DNA of 64,000 nucleotides from assembly GCA_947458405.1 (NCBI GenBank), contig CANGZW010000003.1, forward strand, positions 36,113 through 100,112, written 5' to 3'. Origin of the DNA: Leptospiraceae bacterium (GTDB lineage Bacteria > Spirochaetota > Leptospiria > Leptospirales > Leptospiraceae). Below, piece by piece: positions 1-11,500 of this stretch. A program made the translations under genes and the position numbers. Under the pieces are notes generated by a model. It saw only the letters and a list, made by a program, of their open reading frames with translations, was not told the origin of the DNA and made no database searches. Position 1 is the first letter of the stretch, and each line of letters starts with the position of its first letter.

Positions 1-483
1 TTTGATAGGAATGATTTCTGAATTTATAAAATTAAATTCTATTTTTGCTGTAACAGTTTTTAATCTTACGACTAAGTTTGTAATACTATCTTTAAAATCA
101 TTTGATCCTCTAATATATCCATCCATTGAATCAGAATTTTCTATGAAAATTTTTAGAACAGGATTTGAGTCCTGACAGTTTGATTTTTCAAAAGTTAGAT
201 TATCTCTTTTTAATTGCAGAAATCTTTGAAGTTCACATGAATTTGCATTTGGAATTTTGCACTGTTCTAATTTTTGAACCTGTTCGGAAATTTTTTCAAA
301 TTCAGGGATGCTTATTAGCCCATCCTTGCTAATTGAATCCATTTTCTTATCAAGAGCCGTGCAGGGGTCACCATTGCAGTTTAAAAGCAGGATGAAAATA
401 AGAAAGGAATAGGAAATAGTTAGTTTTTTTTCGAAAAAGAAGCAACAAAATGCATTTTTGGGAGTATTAGGGGCAGTATTCAT
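1..483 (-). CDS. Putative lipoprotein, truncated by window edge (C-terminus missing)
   Basis: Reverse strand open from ATG at 483 to position 1; translation MNTAPNTPKNAFCCFFFEKKLTISYSFLIFILLLNCNGDPC... has a lipobox-like LLLNC and a later IFIENSDSMDGYIRG motif. Not in the ORF track because it runs off the window. Confidence 0.7.
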   Translation of the reverse strand, partial: MNTAPNTPKNAFCCFFFEKKLTISYSFLIFILLLNCNGDPCTALDKKMDSISKDGLISIPEFEKISEQVQKLEQCKIPNANSCELQRFLQLKRDNLTFEKSNCQDSNPVLKIFIENSDSMDGYIRGSNDFKDSITNLVVRLKTVTAKIEFNFINSEIIPIK

Positions 484-635
484 ATATATTTTAAATTCAT
501 GCACTGAATTTAAGAGACATAATCCCTAAAGTTTTGTAAACATAAAAAAAACAAATTCTTTTGATTTCTGGAGCATGGAAAAATAGTTTTTAAGAAGGAT
601 TTAGAAAATGGACAAGCTAATTCGCTGTAATATAA

Positions 636-3600
636 TTAAGGGTTCGTTTGATTCGATGAACTATAATCTAGATACAAACGTATGCTATTGATAGTACCGG
701 AAAGGTGCCTACAAAAATTTAATACTTCCCTAGCTTCTTTCCATGTAATATCCAATTCTTTTTCGGAGTTCATAAAGGCATAAACACCGATTGTTTCTTT
801 TTGAACGATAAGTGGGATAATTAATATATTATCAAGTTTTAATTTATTAGCTATATCTAAATCAAGTTGATTTAAATCTAAATCATACAAATTGTTGAAT
901 TGTTTTAAGATTTTAGCTTTAAATTTTTTTGAAATAAATAAATGTCTTTGAGATTTGTAACAATTTAATATTAATTCATTCTCTTCTGATAAATTAATTT
1001 TAGTTTTTTCAGCAAAATTAATCTCTTCAGGGTTTGGTTTATTATAAGTGTAGTACCTAAAGACATCAAGGGATGATTTATCTTTATTGGGAAAAAATAA
1101 ACAGGAAGTTTCAATTCGATATGTAATATACATATATTCACTTATTTTTAAGAACAGTTCTTTCATATCCTTTTGTTCATTTAATATACGAACAAAATTA
1201 TTGAGCGATTCAATTTTTTTTCGGGCTGAGACTAGTTCAAAAGTTCTTTGAGATACTTTTAGCTCTAAATCCTCATTGAATTTTTTTAGATCTAAATGAT
1301 TTTTAATTCGGGCAATTAATTCTTCTTTAAAGAAAGGCTTTTGCAGATAGTCATTTACTCCTAGCTCAAATGCATTTTGTATATCATCAATTTGATTTTT
1401 AGCTGTTATTATAATTATCGGGAGACTTGAAATTAAATATTTCTTTCTTATTAAGTTTGTTATTTCGAGTCCACTGACATCTGGCATCATCAAATCAAGT
1501 AACACTAAATCTACTTTTTGAGTATTAATAATGCTGAGTGCTTTTGTTCCATCCAGTGCAAATAATAAATTATATTTTTTATCCGCAAGATGATTTTTTA
1601 TAATCTGAATATTCATGGGTTCATCATCTACTATCAAAATGGTAAACTTATTGATATCTTTTATTTCTTCGTTAGTGTCTTTAATTTTAAGAGATCTATT
1701 TTCTAAATTTGATGAATATCGTATTACATCTTCAATATTTATTGATATATTTTGAATTTTAGATATTGGCAGAGTAAAATAAAAAGTTGAACCTTCGAGA
1801 GGTAAGCTACTTACCCAGATTTTTCCTCCATGGAGTTCAATTAACTTTTTTGTTATGGATAGTCCAAGTCCAGTTCCACCATACTTTCTTTGTATTCCAG
1901 TATCAACTTGCTCAAATGGTTGAAATATATCCTTTAGTTTCTCTTCAGGAATACCAATTCCTGTGTCGGAGATTGAAATTGTAATTTTATTATCACCTTG
2001 GTAATGATTAATCTTTGTGTCATACATAGCATAAATTAAAATTTCTCCAGATTCAGTAAATTTAAGAGAATTTCCTATTATATTATAAAGTATTTGTAAT
2101 AACCTATCCTCATCTGCAAAAATATAGGGTGTTTCAGGAGATATATTATTAATGATTTTAATAGATTTATTAGCAATTATATGACTAAAAGGTAATAGAG
2201 CATGCTGAACTATATTTCTTAAATTTAATGATTTAAAATTTAATTGTAGTTCGCTATTTTTTAATTTTGAGATATCTAAAATATCATTAATTAAATTATT
2301 TAACCTTCTTCCACTATTTAAAATATAGTTTAAATTCTCATTCATTGATGGGCTTACGGGACCTGCAACCCCGCCTATGAGTGATTCTGAGAGGCCTATA
2401 ATAGCATTTAATGGTGTCTTAAATTCATGGGATGTATTTGTGAGAAACTCATCTTTTTGAATATTTGCTTTTTCTAAGTTTGTAAGAGCAAGTTTATTGG
2501 ATTCAATTAATTTATTTTGTGCTTCTTCTTTTTCGCTCTTAATAATTCTAATTCTATTGGCAAGAGAAATAGAGAGTAAAATTGATTCTAAGGCTGTACC
2601 AATTGGTATTGAATACGCTGTGAATAAATTATAAGGTAGTACATCAAAATTCATAAGAATTGTGGAGAGACCACCTATTAAAAGAGGAGACCAAGCTATA
2701 AGAAAAAAACCAGCAGAGTTAATATTTTTTATAAATGCTATTATTCCTATTATAAATAAGAATATAGTATTTATGCCCGCTTCTATTGTTACAATTTCAA
2801 TATTAGTAGAAAGATCTAATAAAAAATAACCTAAAACAGCAGAAAGTATAATTATAATTTTAGAAATTAGTAATGTAATATATAAACCTTTACTATTCTT
2901 GTCAGCTTCTAAAAAGTATTGAACAAAATGATTTGCACTTACATTAGCCAATGGTATTGTAAATGCAAAACTAATTCTATTCCATTCGGGAGAATCAGGC
3001 CAGAGAAATCGATAAGCTAATCCATTGTCTTTTAATACATGTATCGTAAAAAATATAATATATAAAGAATAGAATAAGTAAGTTTTATCTCTTATTGTTA
3101 TATATATGAAAACGTTATATAACAACATAGCTATCATAACTCCATAGTAAGCTCCATAAGCTGAGTATGTGAGTATAATGTTATTATAAAAAATATTACT
3201 AGTTGAAATATTTACCGGTACAACGAGTGCATCATGAGAATTTTCTAACTCTAAATAAAAAGTAGATGGTTCATTCTCTAGAGCTAATTCATAAGAAAAA
3301 CCTTCTGTTTCAATCTTTCTTTCAAAAAAAGGTAGAATATTTCCCCCTTTTATAATTTCAAATTTTCCTCCTTTTTTAGGGATGTATAAATTAATGATAT
3401 GAATGTGAGGGTTGGGGATTTCTAAAAACCATTTTCCTATTTTAGAGGAATTTTGAATGGTAAATTTAATCCAAAATCTTGAATTTGAAATTCCAAGATT
3501 GGGTGCAGTTTCTTCATTTTTTCTAAATAAAGCCGAAACTTCAGGATTATTTATATTATCTATATTTATTATTTTTTCAGTATCTTCTAAAATTTCTAAA

Positions 3601-3707
3601 TTTAAGCCAATTGAGTATTTCTCAATAGAATCATTTAGTACAATGTTTTCTTCACTGAATAAAGGGCTTAAATAGATAAGTAAAAATAAAAAAGTAAATT
3701 TAAGCAT
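636..3707 (-). CDS. Hybrid histidine kinase: 7TMR-DISM extracellular + 7TM, HisKA/HATPase_c, receiver domain, C-terminal GAF-like region
   Basis: Signal peptide, 7TMR-DISM-like N-terminus, multiple TMs, H-box TSHEFKTPLNAIIG, HATPase motifs (NIIGNSLKFT, DTGIGIPEE, GGTGLGLSI), receiver (ILIVDDEPMN, LVLLDLMMPDVSG, LQKPF). Confidence 0.9.
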   Translation of the reverse strand: MLKFTFLFLLIYLSPLFSEENIVLNDSIEKYSIGLNLEILEDTEKIINIDNINNPEVSALFRKNEETAPNLGISNSRFWIKFTIQNSSKIGKWFLEIPNPHIHIINLYIPKKGGKFEIIKGGNILPFFERKIETEGFSYELALENEPSTFYLELENSHDALVVPVNISTSNIFYNNIILTYSAYGAYYGVMIAMLLYNVFIYITIRDKTYLFYSLYIIFFTIHVLKDNGLAYRFLWPDSPEWNRISFAFTIPLANVSANHFVQYFLEADKNSKGLYITLLISKIIIILSAVLGYFLLDLSTNIEIVTIEAGINTIFLFIIGIIAFIKNINSAGFFLIAWSPLLIGGLSTILMNFDVLPYNLFTAYSIPIGTALESILLSISLANRIRIIKSEKEEAQNKLIESNKLALTNLEKANIQKDEFLTNTSHEFKTPLNAIIGLSESLIGGVAGPVSPSMNENLNYILNSGRRLNNLINDILDISKLKNSELQLNFKSLNLRNIVQHALLPFSHIIANKSIKIINNISPETPYIFADEDRLLQILYNIIGNSLKFTESGEILIYAMYDTKINHYQGDNKITISISDTGIGIPEEKLKDIFQPFEQVDTGIQRKYGGTGLGLSITKKLIELHGGKIWVSSLPLEGSTFYFTLPISKIQNISINIEDVIRYSSNLENRSLKIKDTNEEIKDINKFTILIVDDEPMNIQIIKNHLADKKYNLLFALDGTKALSIINTQKVDLVLLDLMMPDVSGLEITNLIRKKYLISSLPIIIITAKNQIDDIQNAFELGVNDYLQKPFFKEELIARIKNHLDLKKFNEDLELKVSQRTFELVSARKKIESLNNFVRILNEQKDMKELFLKISEYMYITYRIETSCLFFPNKDKSSLDVFRYYTYNKPNPEEINFAEKTKINLSEENELILNCYKSQRHLFISKKFKAKILKQFNNLYDLDLNQLDLDIANKLKLDNILIIPLIVQKETIGVYAFMNSEKELDITWKEAREVLNFCRHLSGTINSIRLYLDYSSSNQTNP

Positions 3708-3829
3708 AGTTATTTTATAAATCCTAAATAAGTTTTTTCAAGTAAAAAATATTATAACTCTGTTAATATTTATAAAATTATTGAATAATAAGAACCTGAA
3801 GTATCTAAGGAAACTATAATATTACTTTT

Positions 3830-6124
3830 TTATAAGATAATTGGTAATTTTATCGTGAAAGTTGTATTGTTTTTATCAGATTGAAATTCTATACTCCCTC
3901 CATGTTCTTCTATAATAGTTTTGCACGTGTATAGCCCGAGACCAATTCCTTCTCCAATCGGTTTTGTAGTGTAAAATGGTTTAAAAATATTAGAAAAATT
4001 ATTTTCTTCAATCCCTATTCCAGAATCAGTAAAGGTAATCAGAATTGATTCTTTTTCACTGTCTGATTTTTTTTGGGTAGTTATGATCAATTTTTTTTCG
4101 GTAGAGTGCATCGATTGAATGGAATTTAAAATAAGATTTCTCCAGACTTGAATTATATCATCTGCAATACAATTTAATGATGCATCTTCTGAAAAACTCT
4201 TTTCTATTTTTATATTATCATATATATAGTTATCATATAATTCTAAAACTTTATCTATTTGTTCATTTATAGAGATAAATTTTTTCTCACCTTTTATATC
4301 CGTATTTAGATATTTTCTCAGGACGAATATCACTTTACTGGTTTTTTGTACAGATATATCTATATATTTTAGGGATCTAAATTCTGTTACAAAAAGTCTG
4401 ATATTTTCAAGTACGGTTAGTAATTCTCTTTCGCTGAAAAAATTTATGTAAGTGTTAAATTTACCTATCAATTTGAGCTCTGATAACAGTTCATTAATTT
4501 TATTTATGGTAACCGTATCACTAGATTTATACTCTTCTAATTCCATTTTTATCAATTTTCTTATATTTCTTTCTGTTCTAGTGGAAGAATAGTTGATTGA
4601 ATCCAAAGAAAATCTCAATAATTCGTTAAAATATTTTATCTGATTAGTTTCTAGAGAGCGAATGAATGGTATAAAATCAGTTAATATAGAATTAAAAGTT
4701 ATTTCGGCAATCTCACTACTTGCCTGTATTGCACCAATTGGATTATTTATCTCATGAGCTACAACTGATACCAATTGCCCAAGGGAAGCCTTTTTTTCAG
4801 ATTCAACAAGCTGTGCTTGCGTACTTTTAAGCTCCTCGAGTGTTAATTCAACCTCTTTTTTTTGTTCATTGACTATTTCAATCATTGCTGAAAGTTCTCT
4901 AGTTCTTTCAATAACTTTTGATTCCAGGTTTGAAGAAAATTCTATTTTTAGGATATTTATTTTATCTCCTAATGCCAATGAAAGTAAGAGTATTTCCAAA
5001 ATTGAAAAAATTTGATAACTAGAATTTGTAAATAAATTATGAGGCAATAATCCTGCCATACGTAATGCATAAACTATCATCCCGATAGAAATCATCCCCC
5101 AGCCCAAAACAAAAAATCTTGCAGGTCTAAAATTATTTTTAATGGAAGCATATCCACTTATAAGTAATATAAAACTGCATAAAAATGAAGTTGCAGTAGC
5201 GAATTTTATTGCTATTGTGTAGGTAGTAAAAATTACAAGGCTGATTCCTATGAATGGTACAATCATATAAAATAGGAGTAATTTATGTAATCTAGGGAGA
5301 TATTCTTTAGTTTGTAAAAAACTACTCGTGAATTTTAATCCGAAAAATAAGCTAAGCTCAGTAAATAATATAGGTGCTATGTTATTGAGATACAGCCAAT
5401 CAGGGAAAAATAATCTGATGTATCCCCTCAAACTTAAAGACTGTAGTAAAAAACTAATAATATATATAATATAATAAAGATAAGAATTTTCCTTAATTGA
5501 AAAATATAAAAATAAATTATACAAAGCCATTATTAGCATAATTCCTGAGAAAATACCAAAAAAATATTCTTCTAAGAGAATTTTTTCAGCAAAACCCTCA
5601 GCGGAATATATATTTAGAGGTATGGCTAATGAGCTATCCGACCTTATCTTTAAAAATATTTTGACTTTACCGTTATAGGGAATATTAATTTTAAAATTAT
5701 AAAACTTAGAACGTATTGCATTTTTAGGAGTAGGGTTTAAATCTCCATCCTGAATTTCAGTTATTTTTCCATCTTCTGTTAATTGATAAAAATTAATATG
5801 ATCTAAGGGAGGATATCCTAATTCGAGATACCAGTTTTCAATTTCACAGCAAATATTTATGACATCAAAATTAATCCATAGATTATTAGTGTTAAATCCC
5901 AGGCTAAGAGAATCAGTATTTTTATTGTCAGCCCATTGTATTTCGTTGTTCTCTATAATATCATTTATTGAAAGATTATTTGTGTTATCAAAGAAATATT
6001 TTAAGTTTTTCGATGCATTATGTTCTCTCTTTAAATCAATAATAACAAGTGGATCATTGGCATAAAGATTGAATGTTATTAGGTATAAACAAATTAGTTT
6101 AACAATAAAATATTTTTTATCCAT
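3830..6124 (-). CDS. 7TMR-DISM sensor histidine kinase
   Basis: DISM-like N-terminus, TM bundle, coiled coil, H-box VVAHEINNPIGAIQAS, HATPase NLILNSIQSMHS / DSGIGIEE / GEGIGLGLYTCK. Confidence 0.88.
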   Translation of the reverse strand: MDKKYFIVKLICLYLITFNLYANDPLVIIDLKREHNASKNLKYFFDNTNNLSINDIIENNEIQWADNKNTDSLSLGFNTNNLWINFDVINICCEIENWYLELGYPPLDHINFYQLTEDGKITEIQDGDLNPTPKNAIRSKFYNFKINIPYNGKVKIFLKIRSDSSLAIPLNIYSAEGFAEKILLEEYFFGIFSGIMLIMALYNLFLYFSIKENSYLYYIIYIISFLLQSLSLRGYIRLFFPDWLYLNNIAPILFTELSLFFGLKFTSSFLQTKEYLPRLHKLLLFYMIVPFIGISLVIFTTYTIAIKFATATSFLCSFILLISGYASIKNNFRPARFFVLGWGMISIGMIVYALRMAGLLPHNLFTNSSYQIFSILEILLLSLALGDKINILKIEFSSNLESKVIERTRELSAMIEIVNEQKKEVELTLEELKSTQAQLVESEKKASLGQLVSVVAHEINNPIGAIQASSEIAEITFNSILTDFIPFIRSLETNQIKYFNELLRFSLDSINYSSTRTERNIRKLIKMELEEYKSSDTVTINKINELLSELKLIGKFNTYINFFSERELLTVLENIRLFVTEFRSLKYIDISVQKTSKVIFVLRKYLNTDIKGEKKFISINEQIDKVLELYDNYIYDNIKIEKSFSEDASLNCIADDIIQVWRNLILNSIQSMHSTEKKLIITTQKKSDSEKESILITFTDSGIGIEENNFSNIFKPFYTTKPIGEGIGLGLYTCKTIIEEHGGSIEFQSDKNNTTFTIKLPIIL

Positions 6125-6138
6125 TATCTTTAGTCTGA

Positions 6139-6921
6139 CTATTTGTTTAAGTCTAGTGCAAAATTTAATGACTCTTCTAAATAGGCACCAGCTCCTAGGC
6201 TGATGTGCTGTATAACACCATTTTTATCGATTACTACTGTCATTGGAATGGCACTGACTGTGAAAAATTTAATAAAATCTTTACTTTTATCTAAAAAAAT
6301 ATTAAACGCATACTTATGCTTTTTAGAATAAGCTAAAACATCATCCCTATCTTCATTCGAAACAGCTAATACTTTAATGGATTTATTTTCTTCTACAAAT
6401 TTAGAAAGTCTAGGATGTGTTGAAATACAGGCTGGACACCAAGTCGCCCAAAACATGACGACTGTTACGGAGTTTTCAATTACTTTATTAGAGATACTAC
6501 CGTTATCTCCTAAACGTTCTAAATTAAAACCTGGAACTTTTGCTCCTACCAGATTCTTTCTTAATAATTCAAGATCATCAGGTCTTGCTTCTAGTTTTAA
6601 CTTAATAGATAAATTTTTAGTGTTGCGTTTAAAATCAATTTTTACTTCATTTCCAACGCCTTTGGATTGAATGTATGAAATTAACTCTCTTGAGTCCTTC
6701 ATTGTATTTTCATCAATTTTATGTATCACATCCCCACTTACAAATCCTGCCTTTTCGGCTGGAGTCCCTGCAATTGTGCCTTTCACTTTTACACCATCTT
6801 GGGTATTTTCTATTGAAATGCCCATCCAGGGTTTAGCCTGTTGGAAGTTTTGAGAATACAATGCAAAATGAAGTAAGAAATAGGCGAATAATGCAATTAG
6901 AAATGTAAAATGTTTTTTCAA
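6139..6921 (-). CDS. Secreted PDZ domain + TlpA-like thioredoxin fold protein
   Basis: Signal peptide; PDZ (GTPAEKAGFVSGDVIHKIDENTMKDSRELI) followed by thioredoxin-like MFWATWCPACISTHPRL and SAIPMTVVIDKNG. Confidence 0.85.
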   Translation of the reverse strand: MKKHFTFLIALFAYFLLHFALYSQNFQQAKPWMGISIENTQDGVKVKGTIAGTPAEKAGFVSGDVIHKIDENTMKDSRELISYIQSKGVGNEVKIDFKRNTKNLSIKLKLEARPDDLELLRKNLVGAKVPGFNLERLGDNGSISNKVIENSVTVVMFWATWCPACISTHPRLSKFVEENKSIKVLAVSNEDRDDVLAYSKKHKYAFNIFLDKSKDFIKFFTVSAIPMTVVIDKNGVIQHISLGAGAYLEESLNFALDLNK

Positions 6922-7353
6922 TATATAGACTCCAAAAAATAAAAAAATAATTTTTTAATAACAACTTTATAAAAAAACTATTATTGTATATATAAATTTT
7001 TCAAAATTCATGAATTGAATTTTTTAAATTTTTAAGAATAGGGTTTAAAATTGGGAAATTAACTTAATATATTTTTATTCTGGGGATTCGCATCGGCTTT
7101 ACCAAAAATCTCTCAGCATTTTGGGATCCCTAAAGCCCGTTTATCTATGTTATATCTCTATTAATTATGAATATAAAATGTCAATACCAACAAAAAGACA
7201 TTATAATATTGAATAAATTCAACTCATTTTTTCAATTATTTATGAATTTATTTCTCTCTGATTTGTTATCTCAATATAATTAATTATATTGTATTTGTGA
7301 CGTTAAAATTACCGCCCTGTATTAGACTTATGTGCAGAATGTAATTTCTTTCG

Positions 7354-8370
7354 ATGCCTACAATCATTTATCTATTTATAAAATCCGATATTAATTCTAT
7401 GTTAGAATGGATGCCCATCATTAAAAAAGCAGTTCAAGATGGTAAAGAGTCAGTTAAATTTACCGCAAAGACAACAGAGAAAAAATTCCCCGAGCAGGTA
7501 AAAAATGCAATGGAGTTTATATCTTTCAATGGCGGATATTCTGGATTTTTAATAAATAATTATAATATGACCTATTCTAGCGATGGAGATGTGAGTATTG
7601 ATATTAAATATTTTCAATCCCGTCAACAAACCTTGGCGGTAGAAGAAGCTGTAAAAAAACAAATTCCATTACTGATTTCAAATGGAATGTCTGATTTAGA
7701 AAAATTAATTGCAATACATGATTATATAATTAAAAATATTTCGTATGACCATTCTTATACAAATCGATCTCCATTTTTTGCACTCAAAGATAAAAAATCA
7801 GTTTGTTCAGGGTTTGCACTTCTAGGAGGAAGATTTTTGCATCACGCAGGAATAAAACACTTTTTTATTTGTGGAGATTCTCGGCAGCCAGGAGAAAATA
7901 GAACTGAAAAACATATCTGGAATAAAGTTAATATAAGGAATGATTGGTACAATGTAGATTTTACATGGGATAGTTGTAGTAGAGATGTTAATCCATATAA
8001 TTATTTCTGTACGACAGATTCCCAACTTAAGAAAACCCACCAACCTGAGAAAAAACAAATCGATATACCCGAATCACCCCAAGAATTATTTTATAAAAAA
8101 ATTATAAATAAGACTCTGAGTAAGGAAGAAAAGAGAATTTTGAAATACATCTATCCCGGACAAATCTTAAAAGATCCTATGGAATTAACCTTACAGATAA
8201 AAAATCCAGGAAATTATAACTTTTCTGTTCCCATTGGAACCGATATCAGTAAATTTTTAAATTCTGCCATTCAACCATTAAGTAAAATTGTAAGTAGTAT
8301 AGAATCATCTTATTTTAATAATGAAGTATTAAATGTAATACAAGTAAAACTGATTGTTTTGGGGAGATAG
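7354..8370 (+). CDS. Transglutaminase-like domain protein
   Basis: Cys-His-Asp core: KSVCSGFALLGGRFLHHAGI ... EKHIWNKVNIRNDWYNVDFTWD. Confidence 0.75.
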   Translation: MPTIIYLFIKSDINSMLEWMPIIKKAVQDGKESVKFTAKTTEKKFPEQVKNAMEFISFNGGYSGFLINNYNMTYSSDGDVSIDIKYFQSRQQTLAVEEAVKKQIPLLISNGMSDLEKLIAIHDYIIKNISYDHSYTNRSPFFALKDKKSVCSGFALLGGRFLHHAGIKHFFICGDSRQPGENRTEKHIWNKVNIRNDWYNVDFTWDSCSRDVNPYNYFCTTDSQLKKTHQPEKKQIDIPESPQELFYKKIINKTLSKEEKRILKYIYPGQILKDPMELTLQIKNPGNYNFSVPIGTDISKFLNSAIQPLSKIVSSIESSYFNNEVLNVIQVKLIVLGR

Positions 8371-8577
8371 TAAATTATTTTCTGAATTTTTATAGAAAAT
8401 TTTTAGAAAATATCTCAAATCACAAGGATAATTCCTAAAATCTAAAAACCTAAAGTCAGTTTATGGTATAAAGTTAAACGAATATCATTAGGATTCTCAA
8501 AAAAATAGAATTAATAAATAATCTTGATTTTCTTGTTTCATTTTTCAAACTGGAGATGATCTCCGGAGGATATTGAA

Positions 8578-11500
8578 TTGATACTTGTAAATCCAGAACC
8601 GATTTTAACAAAAAATAAAATTAGAATTGTTACAGCCGCGTCTTTGTACGATGGGCATGATGCAAGCATTAATATTATGAGAAGGATTCTTCAATCCTCC
8701 GGAGCAGAAGTAATACATTTAGGTCATAATCGATCCGTAAGAGAGGTCATGGTAACGGCTATTCAGGAGGATGCACAGGCTATTGCTATCACTTCTTATC
8801 AGGGAGGGCATGTTGAGTATTTCAAATATTTAAAAGATTTGTTAGATGAGTTTAAGGCTTCCCACATAAAAATTTTTGGTGGTGGTGGAGGGACGATTCT
8901 ACCAGATGAAATTGAAGAACTTCATAAGTATGGAATCGGAAAAATTTATTCCCCTGATGATGGCAGAAGAATGGGCTTACAGGGAATGATAAATCAACTC
9001 TTAAATAAATCTGATTACTCTCAAATTAGTTTATCCAATCCTATAATAGATTCATATCCTTACCCCAATATTTCCAGAGCAATTACATATATAGAAAACA
9101 ATCATACCATACCTGATGATTTGAAGAAAACATTTTCTGTATCCAGTGTTAATTCTTCAATAATAATAGGTATCACTGGAACAGGTGGATCAGGAAAATC
9201 AAGCCTAACAGATGAATTAGTGAGAAGATTATCTTTTGACTTTCCTAATAAAAAAATAGCTATTCTTTCTGTTGATCCGACAAAGCGTAAGACAGGTGGT
9301 GCTCTTTTGGGAGATCGAATTCGAATGAATTCTATTTATAAGGATACAATCTTTATGAGATCTCTCGCAACTAGAGAAATCAATCAGTCCATATCTAAAT
9401 TTTTAGAGCCAACAATTGAAATTTTTAAATCAGCTAATTTTGATTTTATCATCCTGGAGACAGCAGGGATAGGACAAAGTGATACACAAATTACAGAGAT
9501 AAGTGATATTTCTATTTATGTAATGACTCCTGAGTATGGAGCATCTTCACAATTAGAAAAAATTGATATGATTGATTATGCAGACCTAATTGCAATCAAT
9601 AAATCCGATAGAAAAGGTTCCGAGGATGCATTACGGGATGTTAAAAAACAATACCAGAGATCACATAATTTATTTCATGAAAATTCAAATGATTTTCCTA
9701 TTTTTAAAACAAATGCATCCCAATTTAATGACTTTGGGGTAAATTCTTTTTATAATGCTCTGTTAGTGAAAATTGAGGAAAAAAAGAAATTAAAATTAAA
9801 TTCAAAAATTTTAAGTTCCTTTAATAAAAAAATAGTGATAATGCCTGCCGACAGAGTTAGATACTTAGCAGAAATTGTAGAGGATAACGCAAAACGTTCC
9901 AAAGAATTAGAAGAACAAATAAAGATAGCAAACGAAATACATTCAATTCAAAATACGATATCAATTGTATCTCATAATAAATCACTAGTCGATAATTTAA
10001 ATCCTATCTTAAATGAAAAAAAAGAGATCTTAACTAAAGAAAATCGAAATCTATTAGATAGTTTTCCACTTCAAAAGGAAAATTACTCCAAGGAAGAGTT
10101 TACCTATACTGTAAGAAATAAAAGTATTACAATAAACAATAAAACCGTGTCACTTACTGGCTTAAAAGTACCAAAAGTAGCCTCACCAAAATTTACTGCA
10201 TTCGGTGATATATTGAAATGGTTACATAAGGAGAATTTCCCGGGAAGTTTTCCCTATACAGCTGGTGTATATCCATACAAACGGGCCAATGAAGATCCAA
10301 CGAGAATGTTTGCCGGAGAGGGAAACCCAGAGAGAACCAATAAACGATTCCATTATCTCTCCAAAGGTCAGCCAGCTATTCGTTTATCCACCGCATTTGA
10401 TTCAGTGACCTTGTATGGAGAAAATCCTGATAAAAGACCCGATATATTTGGAAAAATTGGAAATTCGGGAGTTTCTGTTGCAACCCTCGATGATGCAAAA
10501 ATCCTTTATTCTGGATTTGACTTATGTAATACAAATACTTCTGTTTCCATGACTATCAATGGCCCTGCACCAACTGTTTTGGCTTTCTTTTTAAATGCCT
10601 GTATAGATCAACAATGTGAGATTTATATCCAAAAGAATGGTCTAAGAGAAAAAACTGAAAAATACATCCAAGATAAATATAATTCTCTGGGGTTAAAGCT
10701 ACCGTCGTACAATGGGAATCTCCCCGATACTAATCATAAATTAGGTTTACTTTTGTTAGGTGTCACTGGAGATGAAATACTACCAAAGGATATTTATGAT
10801 AAGATTAAAGAAGATACCCTATCAAAAGTGAGAGGGACTGTTCAGGCTGATATCTTAAAAGAGGATCAGGCTCAAAATACATGTATCTTTTCGACTGAAT
10901 TTTCTCTAAAGCTGATGGGAGATGTGCAGGAATATTTTATTCAAAAAAATATTCGTAATTTCTATTCTGTATCTATTTCGGGGTACCACATGGCAGAAGC
11001 GGGAGCCAATCCCATATCACAACTAGCATTCACACTTGCCAATGGGTTTACATTTGTAGAGTATTATATTTCCCGGGGCATGAAGATTGATGATTTTTGT
11101 CCGAATTTTTCCTTCTTTTTTTCAAATGGAGTTGAGCCTGAGTACAATGTAATCGGGCGGGTTGCGAGAAGAATATGGGCAAAAGCTATCCGTTTTAAAT
11201 ACAATGGCAATGAAAGAAGTCAGATGTTAAAATATCACATCCAAACATCGGGACGTTCTCTCCATTCCCAAGAAATCCAGTTCAATGATATTCGTACTAC
11301 ACTTCAGGCTCTTTCAGCTATTTATGACAATTGTAACTCACTCCATACAAATGCATATGATGAGGCAATCACAACCCCCACTGAAGAATCAGTCAGAAGA
11401 GCAGTTGCAATACAACTTATCATCAATAGAGAGTTAGGTCTTGCTAAAAATGAAAATCCACTCCAGGGAAGTTTTATCATCGAAGAGCTTACCGACTTAG

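Noticed and set aside
6377-6853. Two plus-strand ORFs antisense to the PDZ-thioredoxin gene
   Set aside because: Shadow ORFs inside a supported gene; no start signals or domains.
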